Positions 47,702 through 59,900 of a DNA stretch of 64,000 nt are shown piece by piece. Location: assembly GCF_030272615.1 (NCBI RefSeq), contig NC_081409.1, forward strand, positions 880,992,220-881,056,219, written 5' to 3'. Position numbers and translations under genes: made by a program. Under the pieces are notes generated by a model. That model did no database searches and was not told the origin of the DNA. It saw nothing but the letters and a program-made list of their open reading frames with translations. How positions within the stretch are numbered: position 1 is the first letter of the stretch; the number at the start of each line of letters is the position of its first letter. This DNA comes from Cryptomeria japonica (taxonomy: Eukaryota > Streptophyta > Pinopsida > Cupressales > Cupressaceae).

Positions 47702-48845
47702 AACTCCTTTATGCTTGTTTCCAATTATCTAATCTTTAAAATGATTCAGTCTTACATACTGAGGTGTCTTTGTTTGTTGCTCCTCAGTCACAGTAGAATT
47801 TTCAGATGATACCGGTGTAACTAGATCTTCACTCTGTACCGGTGGATTCAGTGTAGGTTCATTTAAAATTTATGTTGCCGGTTCAGAATCTATGTACCTT
47901 GAAGTTCCTCTGAATTGTTCATCAGTCTTTACATTTGTACTCTCAACAATTTTCTGCAATCTCTTATTAAAACATCTATATGCTTTACTCTTAGATTAAT
48001 AACCTAAAAATATTCCTTCATCACTTCTAGGATCAAATTTTTCGATGTACTCATCTCTTCTAATGTAACATTTACTTCCAAATATTTTGAAATACTTAAG
48101 AGTGGGAGTAATACCAAACCATAGTTCATGAGGGGTCTTACCGGTTTAACCTTTGATGTGAACTTTGTTAAATGTATAGACCGCTATGCTTACTGCTTCT
48201 CTCCAATATACATGTGGCAAGTTTGCTTCAAATAACATACTTTTGGCTGCATCCAAGATACTTATGTTTTTCCTTTCAACAACTCCATTTTGCTGTGGTG
48301 TCCGAGGTGCTGATAGTTGTCTTCTGACTCCATTCACTTCATAGAATGCATTAAACTCCTTAGATTTAAATTCTCCTCCTTGATCTGACCTTAAACATTT
48401 GATTTTCTTACCAGTTTCATTTTCAACCATTGCTTTGAACAGTTTTAACTTTCCAAGTGCTTCTGATTTTTCTTTGAGAAGAGTAACCCAACATATTCTA
48501 GAGTAATCATCAATGATTAGCATGAAATATATATCACCTTGTAAGCTTTTAGTTCTAGCTGGACCACATAAATCAGTGTGAATTAAATCAAGAGCATTAT
48601 TTTATTTTTTCAGGAATACTTTTGAAACTAGCTCTAGCTTGTTTTCTAAATTGACATTCCTTACATATTGTATTCTGAGGTTTGACAATTTTAGGTAAAT
48701 CTCTATCTGCCTTAGTAGTACTGATCTTTACCATGCAATCAAAGTTTACATGACAAAGTCTCTTATGCCATAGCCAACTTTCATCTATATGTGCAATCAA
48801 GCATGTCTTTTCACTATTATTCAAATGAAAGATATTACCCCTAGT
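47702..48845 (-). pseudogene. Element 5 integrase (GAG-pre-integrase, DDE core)
   Basis: Zinc-binding pre-integrase block WLWHKRLCHVNFDCM with CKECQF (48824-48597). The catalytic core has IDDYSR, RSDQGGEF and PQQNGVVERKN, giving D, D and E. A tail (PHELWFGITPTLKYFKIFGS) leads to RT. A shift near 48600 and stops near 48146, 48000 and 47870 break the frame. Confidence 0.92.
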
Positions 48846-49334
48846 CTAGTTACCGGTTGCAATTTCTAAGCCAGTTTTGTTCATGATTTTGCATTTTCCA
48901 TTCTTAAATTGTAACTGAAATCTTTTCTCAACTAATTGACCAACACTCAAAAGATTATGCTTTAAACCTTCAACATAGTAGACATTGTCAGTGTTATGTT
49001 TACCATCAAGAGATACTGAACCCTTACCTCTGATTTGACGAGCTTTGTCATCTCCAAATCTTACTAAACCACCATTGTATTCTTGAAAGTTCAAGAATTT
49101 TCCTTTGTCTCCTGTCATATGATGTGAGCATCCAGAGTCAATTATCCATTCATCTTTTACCTCAATTTTAGCTTGTAAGGCCTGTTCTACCGGTTGGACT
49201 GCAGGTGCCAGTTTATCTTCTGTTATAGCAACAAAAACCCATCCATTGTCTGTCGGATCATCATCAGAATCATCAGTCACTCCTTCATCAGCAACATAAC
49301 AAGATTTGTCCTTATTTTTCTTGAATTTGTATCT
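48846..49334 (-). pseudogene. Element 5 protease
   Basis: Continues the gag frame. Active site WIIDSGCSHHMTGD, then GLVRFGDDKA and NLLSVGQL, the usual copia protease layout. TAG codons at each end (49335 and 48846) fit C-to-T decay of Gln codons at least at the second. Confidence 0.92.
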
Positions 49335-50264
49335 CTAATATTCAGGGTTAGGTTTGTATGTCCTTGTAGCGTCTTCTCTTAGTCTAGCATGTCTATAAAG
49401 GCATCTAGAAGCCATATGACCAATCTTATTGCAATTAAAACATTTAAAAGGTTCTTTACCTTCATACTTACTTCCAATTGGACCTCTGGGCATTTTCCTT
49501 GCAAATAGTACTTCAAGCTCTTCAAGTTCTTCATTTTCTTTCCTTCTTTCCTCAAGTTCTCTTGCATAAAAGGCTTTCCAATCAGATTTGTCAAATGATG
49601 ATGCATATGAAGTTGATGCTTTGAAAGCTAAATCTATCTTTATAGTAGCAACACGACCAAATTCCTCAATTTCAAAGGCTGAAAGTTTTCCAATCAATGT
49701 ATCCCTAGTTACTGATATATTAGGCATTGTTCTTAACTCATTTATTGTAGTAACCTTCATTTTATATGCCGGTGGCAATCCTCTTAAAACTTTTGAAACA
49801 ATTTCATCTTCACTTAAGGTTCCTCCACAACATTTAATACCCAAAACAATTTCATTTACTCTTTCCATAAAAGCAGAAATCCTTTCATCTTCTTCCATTT
49901 TCAGATGTTCATACTTGACTCGAAAGCTTTCAAGTTTTGCAATTTTGACTATGGAATCTCCTTTATTCAGTGTTTCCAAATGATCCCAAATAGCTTTAGC
50001 AGTATACCTATCTGATAGTCCCATGATTTGTTGATCTGATAATGTGCTCAAAAGTGCTTCTCTTGCTTTGCAATCGTTTTCCTCATCTTTTGTCAAGTTA
50101 GGTGGATTAGGCTGACTTTGAGTAGGAGTAATATAACCATTCTTTGTAACATCCTAGATGTCCTTTCCAATGCAATTTAGATGTGTCTCCATTCTAATCT
50201 TCCATATTCCATAGTTGGTTCCATCAAGTTTAGGATTGTCCTTCCTAAAATAGTTAGTAGACAT
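49335..50264 (-). pseudogene. Element 5 gag (UBN2 type with CCHC knuckle)
   Basis: ATG at 50264 opens with LDGTNYGIWKIRMETHL. A TAG at 50154-50156 stands where related gags have Trp. The capsid region includes ALSTL-like, AKAIWDHLETL and KVLRGLPPAYKMKV blocks. The zinc knuckle CFNCNKIGHMASRC lies near 49440 with all ligands kept. It would be the capsid/nucleocapsid protein. Confidence 0.92.
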
Positions 50265-50302
50265 TGGATCTCCTCAAGTTGTTAAACTTCTACAAAAAAG
50301 GA

Positions 50303-50318
50303 CTCTTCTTTGATACCA
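50303..50318 (-). other. Primer-binding site of element 5
   Basis: Minus strand TGGTATCAAAGAAGAG, two bases after the 5' LTR end (AT spacer). It begins like the initiator-Met site, then departs from it. Confidence 0.8.
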
Positions 50319-50320
50319 AT

Positions 50321-51381
50321 TGTTAGATCTTAGGGACAACTGAGAAGGGGGGCGTGAATTAGTTGTCTAAAACTTTAAACCAAAAACAAGTTAATCAATT
50401 ACTGCTTTAATACCGGTGAGACAGTCTATTATACGGATGGATGGATTTAATAAATAAATGCAATACCGGTAAAGATTAATGCATGAAACCAAAAGATAAA
50501 ATCATCCACAACACATGACACCAATATTTGTACGTGGAAACCCTGTAAGGAGAAAAACCACGGTGGGAAACCTTACCCACAATCAGATGATACTACTGCC
50601 GATAGTAAGTGTACATAAATGGGGTTTGCACATGCAGAAAGGCCAAGCGCCTAGATCTCACTGCTCAAATGCAAATGGGACTCACATTGACTACAATTGG
50701 ATGGTTAAATCCAATAAGAATGTACTGCTTAAAATAGCATCTTCATATGTTGGATTCAGTACTGGTGTAATGCTAATATGCCTTCACAAAAACCTAGCTT
50801 CACCTTCAAATGATGTCTTTGTGTATAGCTCTGCTTAATCTCGCATATCCCTTCACAATATACCTTCTTCACATTCCACACTTGATCTTACAAATAAGAT
50901 CTTACATTTATATCATAACCTAGGACCAATTTTAGTAGGTCAGATCTACAAGATATTACAATAAAAACATTTTACAAACAATATAATATCCAATGCAATA
51001 ACCGATTGAACATGTCAGCTTAATGCATTTACAACATTAATTAATCATCTCCATAGCGTTCCATGCTGATCTGGAAAAGATAATCCTGCCGGTGTAACCC
51101 TGGATAACCCTGGACCTATTTGTCGGTAAAAGCAAATATGCAAATATGAATATACCAATGATTAATTCATTAAGAAAAGATGTCCACACGATGTCTTTGA
51201 CATTACCAAGTGTTTTCCATATCATTCCAAGTGCCAGTGATCATTATATCTTGTCGGTGTACCATATACCAGTAACTATGCAATAGTTGCTTGCTTGCCG
51301 GTGAATGCTGCTGGATCTCCAAAGTGCTAGTGTTTTAGTAGGTGTTGACATCAATGACAAAACCATACCAAAATACCAACA
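50321..51381 (-). repeat. 5' LTR of element 5 (1061 bp)
   Basis: Plus strand TGTTAGATCTTAGGG to CAAAATACCAACA. Full-length copy compared with 44920-45751. Confidence 0.93.
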
Positions 51382-51386
51382 ACAAC

Positions 51387-52342
51387 TTGTATATGATGTA
51401 TAGTACAAGGGTCAGGAAAGGTGTGACATCTCACTCTAAGATTCTATCCTATGGTTTCTAGTATAATCACCCTTCATAAGTGACATCACCTTGCTCTAAG
51501 ACTCTATGCTTTGGTTCTAAGAATGACCTACTATTCAAGAGATACAGTGAACAAGAGAAATATAGTACAAAAGGAACAAGGATACCTACCTTCGACACCA
51601 AGAAGATATCCATCATGCAACAATGTCATAAATCCAACCAAGAGAAGGAACACTCTTTAAGCAAGGCTAAGATAGTTGAAAAGAGATATCTTGCTATATA
51701 AGTGTAAAGGAGATCCTTGGAGGAGAAGACATCTTTTTTCAAAAGACATCTACCTTCAAGATGAGTTGTCTTAGAGAAATATAACATCTTCTAGGATGAA
51801 TAAATGCAAGAGTTTTGAAAAGAGTAGAGGATTGAGATGACATCAAAGAGAGATTATTTATAACAACACTCTTCTAAAAGAAGGCAAGAGATCCTCATCA
51901 GGGATATGCACGTGCACAAAATAGAAGGGTTTATTATAAAAAGATACTACTCAATGAAGAAAAGAAATTGATGAATGATCAAAGACTTCCAATCACCAAA
52001 GAGGAGGTCCCAATTAAGGATATGTACTTAAGATCCCCATCAAGGATGCTTGTTCCAATATGAGAGAAGGAATTCAAAAATAAATACACCTCTACAATCA
52101 ATAAGAAATCCTTATAGAAGACACTACTTCACAAAGGGGATATTTTAATCTCAAGAAGGAGAGATGTTTTAAATCATTCTTGCCCCCATATATAGGGAGA
52201 AGAGGCAAGATAGAAATGGGATATTATGTTGCTTCCAAAAGTATGATTGCATGTGAAATTGTACCATCATGAATGACAATGAGCCCCCAGTAAATGAGCT
52301 GCAAATGTCACATAATGATGAGCAACATAATAGCCATTAATG
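51387..52342. other. Element 2 interior, non-coding
   Basis: No supported gene; purine-rich plus strand (GAAGA, AAGAGA runs). It lies where RT and integrase would be in a full Tat element, so it is either replacement sequence or decayed beyond recognition. Confidence 0.45.
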
Positions 52343-54015
52343 TTATTTAAAGACATGATAGATTAAATGACATGTTAAATGCTCTACTATAAGTGATATT
52401 AAAAACATGTATAAGATGATGAATGTTAAAAAGTCTTTAGAAAGAGAGAAGTTTATAGGAGAAGAATAGGCCACTAAGTCATACTTTTCTTGCACACAAG
52501 AAATCTTAGGAGAGGGATAAGCGTAATTCATTAGAGCCATATTCCTAGAAGTAGAAGATAAAGTCTCATAAGTGGGATTAGAAATATTTTGAGGAGATTC
52601 ATAAAGATATTTATTCATCACCACGATTTCCTTATGAGGGGGATGAGTGTTGAAAGAAGTAAAAGATGATTTAACTGCGAAGAGGTCGTCATCATTACTA
52701 AATATAGCATTCACATTGAGAGATGGTTTTTTAGATGCTTTGATGGGCTTAGAAGGATTATATCCAAGTCCAAATGAAGCTTCATGTGTGTTATGTTCAA
52801 AAGTAACTTTAATTCCTTATTCATTTGCACCACAACCATTTCCATCATAGCCATTCTTAGCTAAAATATGAAAATCGGGACCAAAAAGGGATGCCAAATC
52901 AGAAAGAGATCGCTATGCCTCATAGGTATCAGTTCTATATGAATTAGATGAAGGATTTGAAGTATTATTTGATCTAGAAGCAGCCACAAAGTGGTTACTT
53001 AGTTTCTTAGACAAAGTGGGTTTCTCTTTAGGTTCCTCTTTAGATTTCTCCTTCTTAGTCTTAGATTTTTTCCAAGATACTCTATACTCTCCTACAAAAG
53101 TAGGGCTAAATTCTAGAGATCCCCAATCATCATCTGAGAGCACTCCTTCTAGAGAAAATATATCCTTGGGAGGAGATTCTGATTCAGGAGACGAATCGGG
53201 AGTACTAGAAGGAATGAGATCATCAAAGGAAGTAGATGTGTTTGAAGAAGTAGAAGGATTAGGAAAAGAATGGGAAGTAGTTGAACAAGAAGATCCAGAT
53301 TTTAATGGTTCATGAGGTTTGGTATCAACTAATAAGGTGTAGGTCATATTGTTATAAATGAACTTGACTTGCCTATGCAAATTTGAATGGGCAACTTGCA
53401 TGCTATGAATCCAAGGTCTCCCTAATAAAACATTATATGTCAAATTACTAGGCATAACATGAATAGGTGTAGGTAACACAACGGGATCTACCCTAATAGG
53501 AAAGGTTATGACACCTAGATATTGTTTAGCAAAATTATCAAAGCCTCAAATAGTAAGAGAAGCAGGTTTGATGAGAGAACGATCCACTTCAATCTTATCC
53601 AATAAGTCAACACCACAAACATTAAGACCATATCCATTGTCCACAAGGGTTCGTCTTATAGCACTATCATGGATAATAACCACAATCATAAGAGGATCAT
53701 ATTGATGTTGGATTTCAAGATAAGATACTCATCTTATGTGAATACAATTTGAACTTTAGGTTTATTTGTAGGATCAATAAAAGTATCCATGTGATTAATT
53801 ATTAGGTGTCAGTGCAAGTGGGACATCTAAGCTTTTCAAAGTGTCTTGTAACATCCCATGATAAGAAGGTGAAGTTTGAACTAAATCCTAAATAGAAATC
53901 TTAGCATGAGTGGCTTTAAGTTGTTCAATGAAATCATACTTCTTACTAAGGGTTGATATACGAGGTTCTTGTGGAAGAGTAGGTTGAGAGGAAGGAAGTG
54001 ACTTTAAGTTGTTCA
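52343..54015 (-). pseudogene. Element 2 gag tail, protease and linker remnant
   Basis: From the primer site the frame reads EPRISTLSKKYDFIEQLKAT, matching the gag tail of element 1. A protease follows with VDNGYGLNV-like and LLGRPWIHSMQ motifs (53440-53600). The linker has DDDWGSLEFSPTFVGEYRV and a GCGANE and FGLGYNPSKPIKASKKP block (52740-52850), and then fades. Only about 25 residues of gag remain before the shared LKAT motif. A TAG replaces Trp in the ISIWDL motif near 53892. No RT follows. Confidence 0.85.
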
Positions 54016-54021
54016 CCAAAA

Positions 54022-56692
54022 TGTGTTGGGGAAAAAGCAAGATCAGTTGACTAGGACCTAATCCTTGTTTTGCCAACACATTGGGAATATAGAAGAGCTT
54101 AGGGAGACAGCTCACTTTCACTACTTCTTGTGAGAAAGAGAGAGCCAAGGATTATCTATTAGGTTTTCTATTCCTCTTGTTGTAAATGATGAGAAAAAAT
54201 AGGGTTTGATTGATCAACTAGACTAGGAGATGAAGAATGAAGCATAAATGAACTTGAAATTGCACAAACTTGCAGATCTGAAAGTGAGATACTAAACGCA
54301 TGAAAGGGGGAAGATTGTGGATGTGTAAGTAATACTGAAAATTGAGCCAAACTTACCAGGACTAGGGTACCATGGCATTGTCCCTAAGAATTTGACAGAG
54401 AGGTTTAACTAAAGACCTACAAATCTGATGTTCTGAGCTTTTGCCTTGCCCAATTTCACCTAAAACTAGGTGGACCAGGGCACCCAAAAAGGACCAAGGT
54501 GCCCAGAAAGGACCAGGGCGCCCAGAGAGGACCAAGGGGTAGAAGCACAAAACTATGTCACATTTCAGGCTAACTTATCAGCACAAGTGAATTGAAGTAA
54601 TTCTAACTAAAAATTAATTTTAGTCAAATATATGGTCTATATAGATTCATTATAGCTAAGTTATGTATGGAGCACAACTTTTCCAATTGGAAAGTTTTAC
54701 TAAATGTATATTTTATACTACTTTTGGTCTAATTACAAAAAAAAAAAAAAAAAAACTCGATGTTTCAATAGCTCCTACTCTTATAAATAATATCTTTTTG
54801 AAATGTAAAAATACCCTTTTATAGATCTATAAGTGAATTTTCCAAAATATATATCTTTTAATATTTTAATTATTTTTTATTTTCATTGAAAGTAGGTCAC
54901 TAGCACTAAAATTTAAGGTTGATTATCTTGTCCAAGAAAAATACTAAAATTTATTATAAAAATTTGGAAAAAAATGATGCAGTAGAGAAAAGAATCTATG
55001 TCAAGATGATATAATTATTTTCTAATTTAGATAAATAATTAAGAAAAAATGTGGTGGGAATTGAAAATATTTATATTTCAACACACGCAATTTTTCAAAT
55101 TTATTGAAAATACATCCATGCACCAAAGTTTCAAGTTATCAATATACTAAAAAAAAATTCAAGAAAAAAGGTAAAATTTACTAAATAAAGTGTGGTGGCT
55201 TGTGTAACTTCAATTTCCGCATTTTTTCAGTAACCAAATTATAGTGCTTACTTTATAAAAAAGTACATTCAAATAATTTTTTAAGTTTTTGTTATAATTA
55301 CAAGCATCAAATGACATCAGAATATAATTTTTATTATTTTACATCATTTCAAAATTCAAAACATATATTTCACTTTCTATTGATTTAATTTAAAAAGTTG
55401 AATCAACATTGACCATTTCCTTTATAAAAGTGTGATACAACTTTGTACTTTTACCCCAAGGTGTAGGAGCAGGGTACCACACCCCTGTCTTGGGAAGGAA
55501 CAAGGTGCCACGCCCCTATCCTAGTGATTTTTGCTCAAATTTGATCTTCATGACTATGTCTGTGTGCTCTGTCGAACCTAAAAAAATGTAGCAACGATCA
55601 AATCCTGTACCTGTACCGGAAACTGAAAATAGGTTTTTTGGTGGCTATATAGGGTTTTGCCTCAGTCAAACCCTTGTGTTGGTGATTTCCACCTTCATAA
55701 ATAGCCGATTTGTATAGTAAAATAGTGTGTGCAGGAATCTTGTGTGCATGCAAGACCCCAGGATGAATGCAAACAATCTAGAGCAACCCTAAAGAGTAAA
55801 CCCTAAATGCTTGTAATTGTCAAAGTAGATGTTCTAAATCAATGATGCAAAGTGATCTAAAGCATGAATATAAATATGCAAATTGATGTAAATAATCTCA
55901 TACAAAGTCATGAAAATAACATGAAATCATACCAATCCCCAAGGGAGAGATATTGCCACTAGATCTCCTATTACTCTTCAATATCTTCAAGGACCGTAAT
56001 TGATGATGAATGCTTGATGAAGTGTTGTTGAATGTTTTTGAAGACTCCATGTAGGCTTCTCTTTCACTACATAGAAGGCTCCTTGTCCTCCAAAAAACTG
56101 CTCTTCAATTCTTAGATTGATCATTCTTAGCCGCCTTCAAATGAAGAAAGAGAGATCTTATGTATGAAACCCTAGATCTTAATTTTGAATTAATTCTGTC
56201 TTTAGGCTGACCTAGGAATTGAATTTCCTGTCAATATTTTGGGGTTAACCATTATGATATAATAGAATTGTGCTCCCGAAATTTCAGGAAAAAGTCGAGG
56301 ACCATGTACATTCCTGTCATTGTCCAACCAACTTTTCACCAAATTTTCAAGGTCATTAGATATGATGATGTTAGAGTGAATCCCAAAGTTACAGTTGATT
56401 TTGAGGTGTTTTCTTCTAGGAAATCAGGCTTTAAAGGTCAAAATAAGACATAATTAGGGTTTATGATTAAATGATTTATTGGTGGAATAAAACAAAAAGG
56501 GGCACACTTAGGGTAAAGGGACCAATTTTATGATGTGGGAAGTGATGAAATATGACTTTAGATTTAATTTAATTAATTAATTAAATGCTTAAAGGGAAAT
56601 TACAATGCAAGATGCAAACACACCAAGGCGAGTGTTAAACTAAGTGTGAAATTGTACCACCCTAGCAAGGGTGTATAATTTATGACACTTCA
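54022..56692 (-). repeat. 5' LTR of element 2 (2671 bp including nested transposon)
   Basis: Without the 918-bp insertion and its duplicated 6 bp it is 1747 bp, close to the 1728 bp of its partner. TATATA core at 55646-55651. G+C-rich GACCAAGG and GACCAGGG repeats at 54476-54537 correspond to the block in element 1. Confidence 0.92.
54538..55455. mobile_element. 918-bp non-autonomous DNA transposon with terminal inverted repeats
   Basis: Ends form imperfect inverted repeats of about 31 bp: GGTAGAAGCACAAAACTATG at the left and GGTAAAAGTACAAAGTTGTA as the reverse complement of the right end. The seven mismatches I count are all transitions. CCAAGG is repeated at 54532-54537 and 55456-55461. 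The sister LTR has the uninterrupted site. The interior is very AT-rich with an A21-type run near 54738, and has no coding frame. Because of G/C runs at the ends, the exact ends and TSD length (6, 4 or fewer) are ambiguous. The superfamily is not assigned. Confidence 0.85.
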
Positions 56693-56800
56693 CATTTGTA
56701 TTGCAATTATGGATAACCATGATAAATGATTTGCATTAAACAAAAATCTCTAAATCCATACAACACTATATACTGATAAAAGTATCAAATATATATCCAT

Positions 56801-57005
56801 AAAGTCAAATAGGCTTGCCAAAAGCCATATGGACATCAAATGTCACATATTCGTAAAATAAAACATATGTTCAAAATTTCCATATAGGCATACAACATAA
56901 TACCCAATAAAGTCAAATAGGCTTGCCAAAAGCCATATGGACATAGAATGTTATGTATTCGTAATACAAAACATATGTTCAAACTTGCCATATAGGCATA
57001 CAAAA
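56801..57005. repeat. Two-copy tandem repeat, period 108 bp
   Basis: AAAGTCAAATAGGCTTGCCA followed by AAAGCCATATGGACAT recurs at 56801 and 56909 with the same following sequence (ACATATGTTCAAA, CATATAGGCATACAA). Confidence 0.85.
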
Positions 57006-57069
57006 TAGGACCCTATTCTATTCATTTCCCTCTAGGGGAAGGAAATGGATCACAAGATATCTTTTCCTA

Positions 57070-59055
57070 TCATGGGGATGGAGATGCATATGACGGAGGT
57101 CTCTTTTGAGTGCGCCCACTTGACCTCCACTCCAAACTTTTTTGCAACTCCACCTGATACAATAAAAAGAATGACATTAACATATACAAAATTTGAATTT
57201 TAGAATGACATATAATAGAATAATGACTTACCACATACAAATAATCACGATGTTCATCCACAAATGGTGCACATTCATGATCTAGAGTGACAAGCCCCTC
57301 CAATAGGTATCACAATATAAATTAAACTAAATACAAGTATTGTTAAATTTTTTAATAATATATTATTAAGATAATAAATGTAATTCTAAATTTACTAAAT
57401 TTACTAATATGTCTCATACTTATGTCAAAGCAATTGAACTTGCTACTGTAGCAGCAACATCTGGCTCCATTGTCGTGTGAATAGTAAGAGTAGTCTTTGA
57501 TGTCAACAGCTGAAAAATTAAACAAAGTATATTGATCAATCACCAAAACTATCTTTATTATTTAATAATGAAATTAAAGAATAAATTGCTTACCCTGGTG
57601 AAAGATTCTCAATGAGCTACACTATGAGGTGTTGATGTTGAAGCTCCACCATCAAACTATCTGACATCCAAAATGAGTAATTAGAAAATCATTCACATAT
57701 AATAATTATATTTCTTCACTCGTTGTATACCTATGGAGTCGATGAAGTCATGAAAAAGGGTGTTGTGGGAATGTTGCTAGTATTATCAACACTTTGACCC
57801 TGATTTATTATTATAATCATTTACTAATTTAAATATATTCTACAATTTTCATATAAAATTTAATAAAAAGAATGAAATTAACTTATAATTAAATTCACTT
57901 GGGTATCAATGCTAAATGTTTCATCCAGTAAGGATTTTGTCAATGTTCTTTATAGCAAACTGCACTCGAGCACATGCATGCTCACTACTACTAAGATCAT
58001 AAGTGCAAAGAGAGCCACAATATCGACAAAAATGAGCTAAAACTTGATGCCTAGAAGAATCATTTGCATCACCCACATCACCCTCTACTAGAGGCCTGTC
58101 ATACTGTATAAGGGTCTGAGTGAGTGAGCTAATGGAGTCTAAAGTTTGAACCTCAACACTATCCTTCACAACAGAAGGCATAATGACATGCTCCACCATA
58201 GGTCTGACCAAGGATCTTGGTGGTAGATTTGGGTCATGTTGTGCACCCACTCTGTCATGTGAGGAGCCACCAAGTCTCTCTTGGAAATCTAGAAAATCAA
58301 AATAGTTTGGGATCTCATTAAAGAAAAACTCATAATATAGTTTCCTCAAGACGTATTGGGGTACCTCATGATTATTTCATGGGGAATCATCAAATACCAT
58401 CCACCACCTATCCCAAAAATTGTTCTTAATCCCTTCATGGTGACACCAATGGATAGGGAACCTCCTACATCTTGGGTGCAAAGGTTGATTCATTTGGGGG
58501 TCTGTAAAAAGGGCACACAAGTTAAATTTGTTAGCATAAAATTATTTTTGTTCTTCCTTTTTATTGGACCAATAATTGATTTGCCCACTCACTGATTATA
58601 TGTGAGATACAATAGATTCAGGAGAATTGGCAAGGTTTGTCCTATGGGAGTTTGTTCTAGTGGGATCTTTTGCCCTTGTGATTAAATCTTAGAGATTTTT
58701 TTGTCTATTTTCTATTTACCCTAATTGGTTTTCTTGTGTACCTATGGGATGTCTAGGAATTGAAGGAGGTTATTGATGTTCTTTTTCTTCATTATGGTCT
58801 TCATGAGGAGGTGATTGAGTGTTTTCAACATTTTCTTGTGCAATCTCAATTCCTAATAATTAAAATAAATTTAAATTAAGAAACCTAGCTTAATCTTCAA
58901 ATTAATAAAAAATTGACAATAAAAAAATAAAAATACATATCTCTTCCAGCTCTTCGATGTTGTGACAACATTTTGATGAGAAATGGATAACTTGAGGCCC
59001 AATATCTTGCTTCTTCTACAAAGGGTGAGCGCAACACAAAGTCACATAAAATCAT
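57070..59055 (-). pseudogene. Unrecognised multi-exon gene remnant
   Basis: Candidate minus-strand exons with GT-AG edges: 59055-58937, 58852-58742, 58501-57899, 57799-57731, 57660-57594, 57509-57420, about 57297-57232 and 57153-57070. The largest encodes RFPIHWCHHEGIKNNFWDRW, then VPQYVLRKLYYEFFFNEIPN, and later LVEGDVGDANDSSRHQVL and SSSEHACARVQFAIKNIDKI. The last exon ends GRTQKRPPSYASPSP. Breaks are a TGA after VFDDSP, a one-base shift near 57920, and TAG codons in the fourth and fifth exons. Phases of the first two exons did not join cleanly, so their edges are the least sure. I do not recognise the family. It may be an old host gene or transposon protein. Confidence 0.55.
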
Positions 59056-59499
59056 CAAAATGTGGGATGGAAAAGAAAAATGATGCCCAAAATGCGGGCA
59101 ATAGGGTTTTGTATGAAAAAAGAAAACAATGTGCCCGCATTATGCTATTTTAAATTTTTTTTGGAAGTGTGGCACCTTTTTGGTACCACAACTTCATGCA
59201 TACACCCTGGTATCAATAGTTTTTCTCTTCAAGAAGTTAAAATTGTTGGTTTCGTGCTTTTAGGTGCATGTTGGGTTATTTAGCCAAGTGGCCTTCTTTT
59301 GCCTCCTCTCAGGAAGCTAGTCATGGAGGTGTCGTCACTTTTCTTGCACCATGTTGGTAATATTTTATGATTCATCATTAGTTTGATCATACCCAATGTC
59401 TTATGTGTATCCTCCTCTCAATCCCAAATCCTTCATTTGAAATAATTAATGTTTATACTCCCAACGATGTTGGGAGATTTGGTCAGTGATAATGGATTA
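59056..59499. other. No feature recognised
   Basis: Neither strand shows a supported gene or repeat. Confidence 0.4.
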
Positions 59500-59605
59500 A
59501 TGATAATTTTTAATTTAATTTGATTTAAATATGCTTAATTTAAATTATAAATAACCTAGTATATTTAATAATGAATAAGTAAAAATTATAAGTGTATCTA
59601 TTGTT
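59500..59605. repeat. First part of 250-bp tandem repeat, cut by LINE B
   Basis: TTAATTTGATTTAAATATGC to AAGTGTATCTATTG matches the repeat unit that resumes at 62171. The last 17 bases (59589-59605) are one copy of the LINE B TSD. Confidence 0.8.
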
Positions 59606-59609
59606 TTTT

Positions 59610-59900
59610 ATTAAGATAAATGGGTTTTATAGGGACCCAAAACCCAAATCCATACATAAAATTAAAAGATTAAAGAAATAGCGAACCAGTCCAAAAGGAA
59701 TAGCTAAATAACAACAAAATTAGGGGGAAAAATCCACAACACCACAAACAACAATGATACCAAGACTAAGCGCTAGCAACACAAATAGGAAAAAACTAAA
59801 CCAAAGAATGCATGAGCTCAAAGTTCTTCTATATCATATTCTTATTATTCCTTCATGCTCTTCCATTATACATCTTGTTGCACTCCTCTCCCAGTTTTTT
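59610..59900 (-). other. LINE B 3' UTR
   Basis: Non-coding sequence ending CCCTATAAAACCCATTTATC and an A-rich tail on the minus strand. Plus-strand frames here are shadows. Confidence 0.65.

Larger units (their letters stand above)
44915..51386 (-). mobile_element. Element 5: Ty1/copia retrotransposon nested in element 2
   Basis: LTRs at 44920-45751 and 50321-51381, TSD ACAAC at 44915-44919 and 51382-51386. Minus-strand order is gag, protease, integrase, RT, RNase H, the copia order. The polypurine tract (AATGCCAAAGGGGGAGAT, minus strand, 45752-45769) adjoins the 3' LTR. About a dozen stops or shifts make it defective, but all domains are present. Confidence 0.95.
42472..56697 (-). mobile_element. 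Element 2: pol-less Tat-like Ty3/gypsy element with two nested insertions
   Basis: TSD CATTT at 42472-42476 and 56693-56697. Minus-strand order: 5' LTR 54022-56692, decayed primer site, gag-tail/protease/linker remnant (54015-52343), non-coding sequence, polypurine tract at 44205, 3' LTR 42477-44204. No RT, RNase H, integrase or antisense PMD gene is present. Element 5 (44920-51381) is inserted in its interior and a 918-bp DNA transposon in its 5' LTR. Its LTRs and protease are clearly related to element 1 but distinct. Confidence 0.9.
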
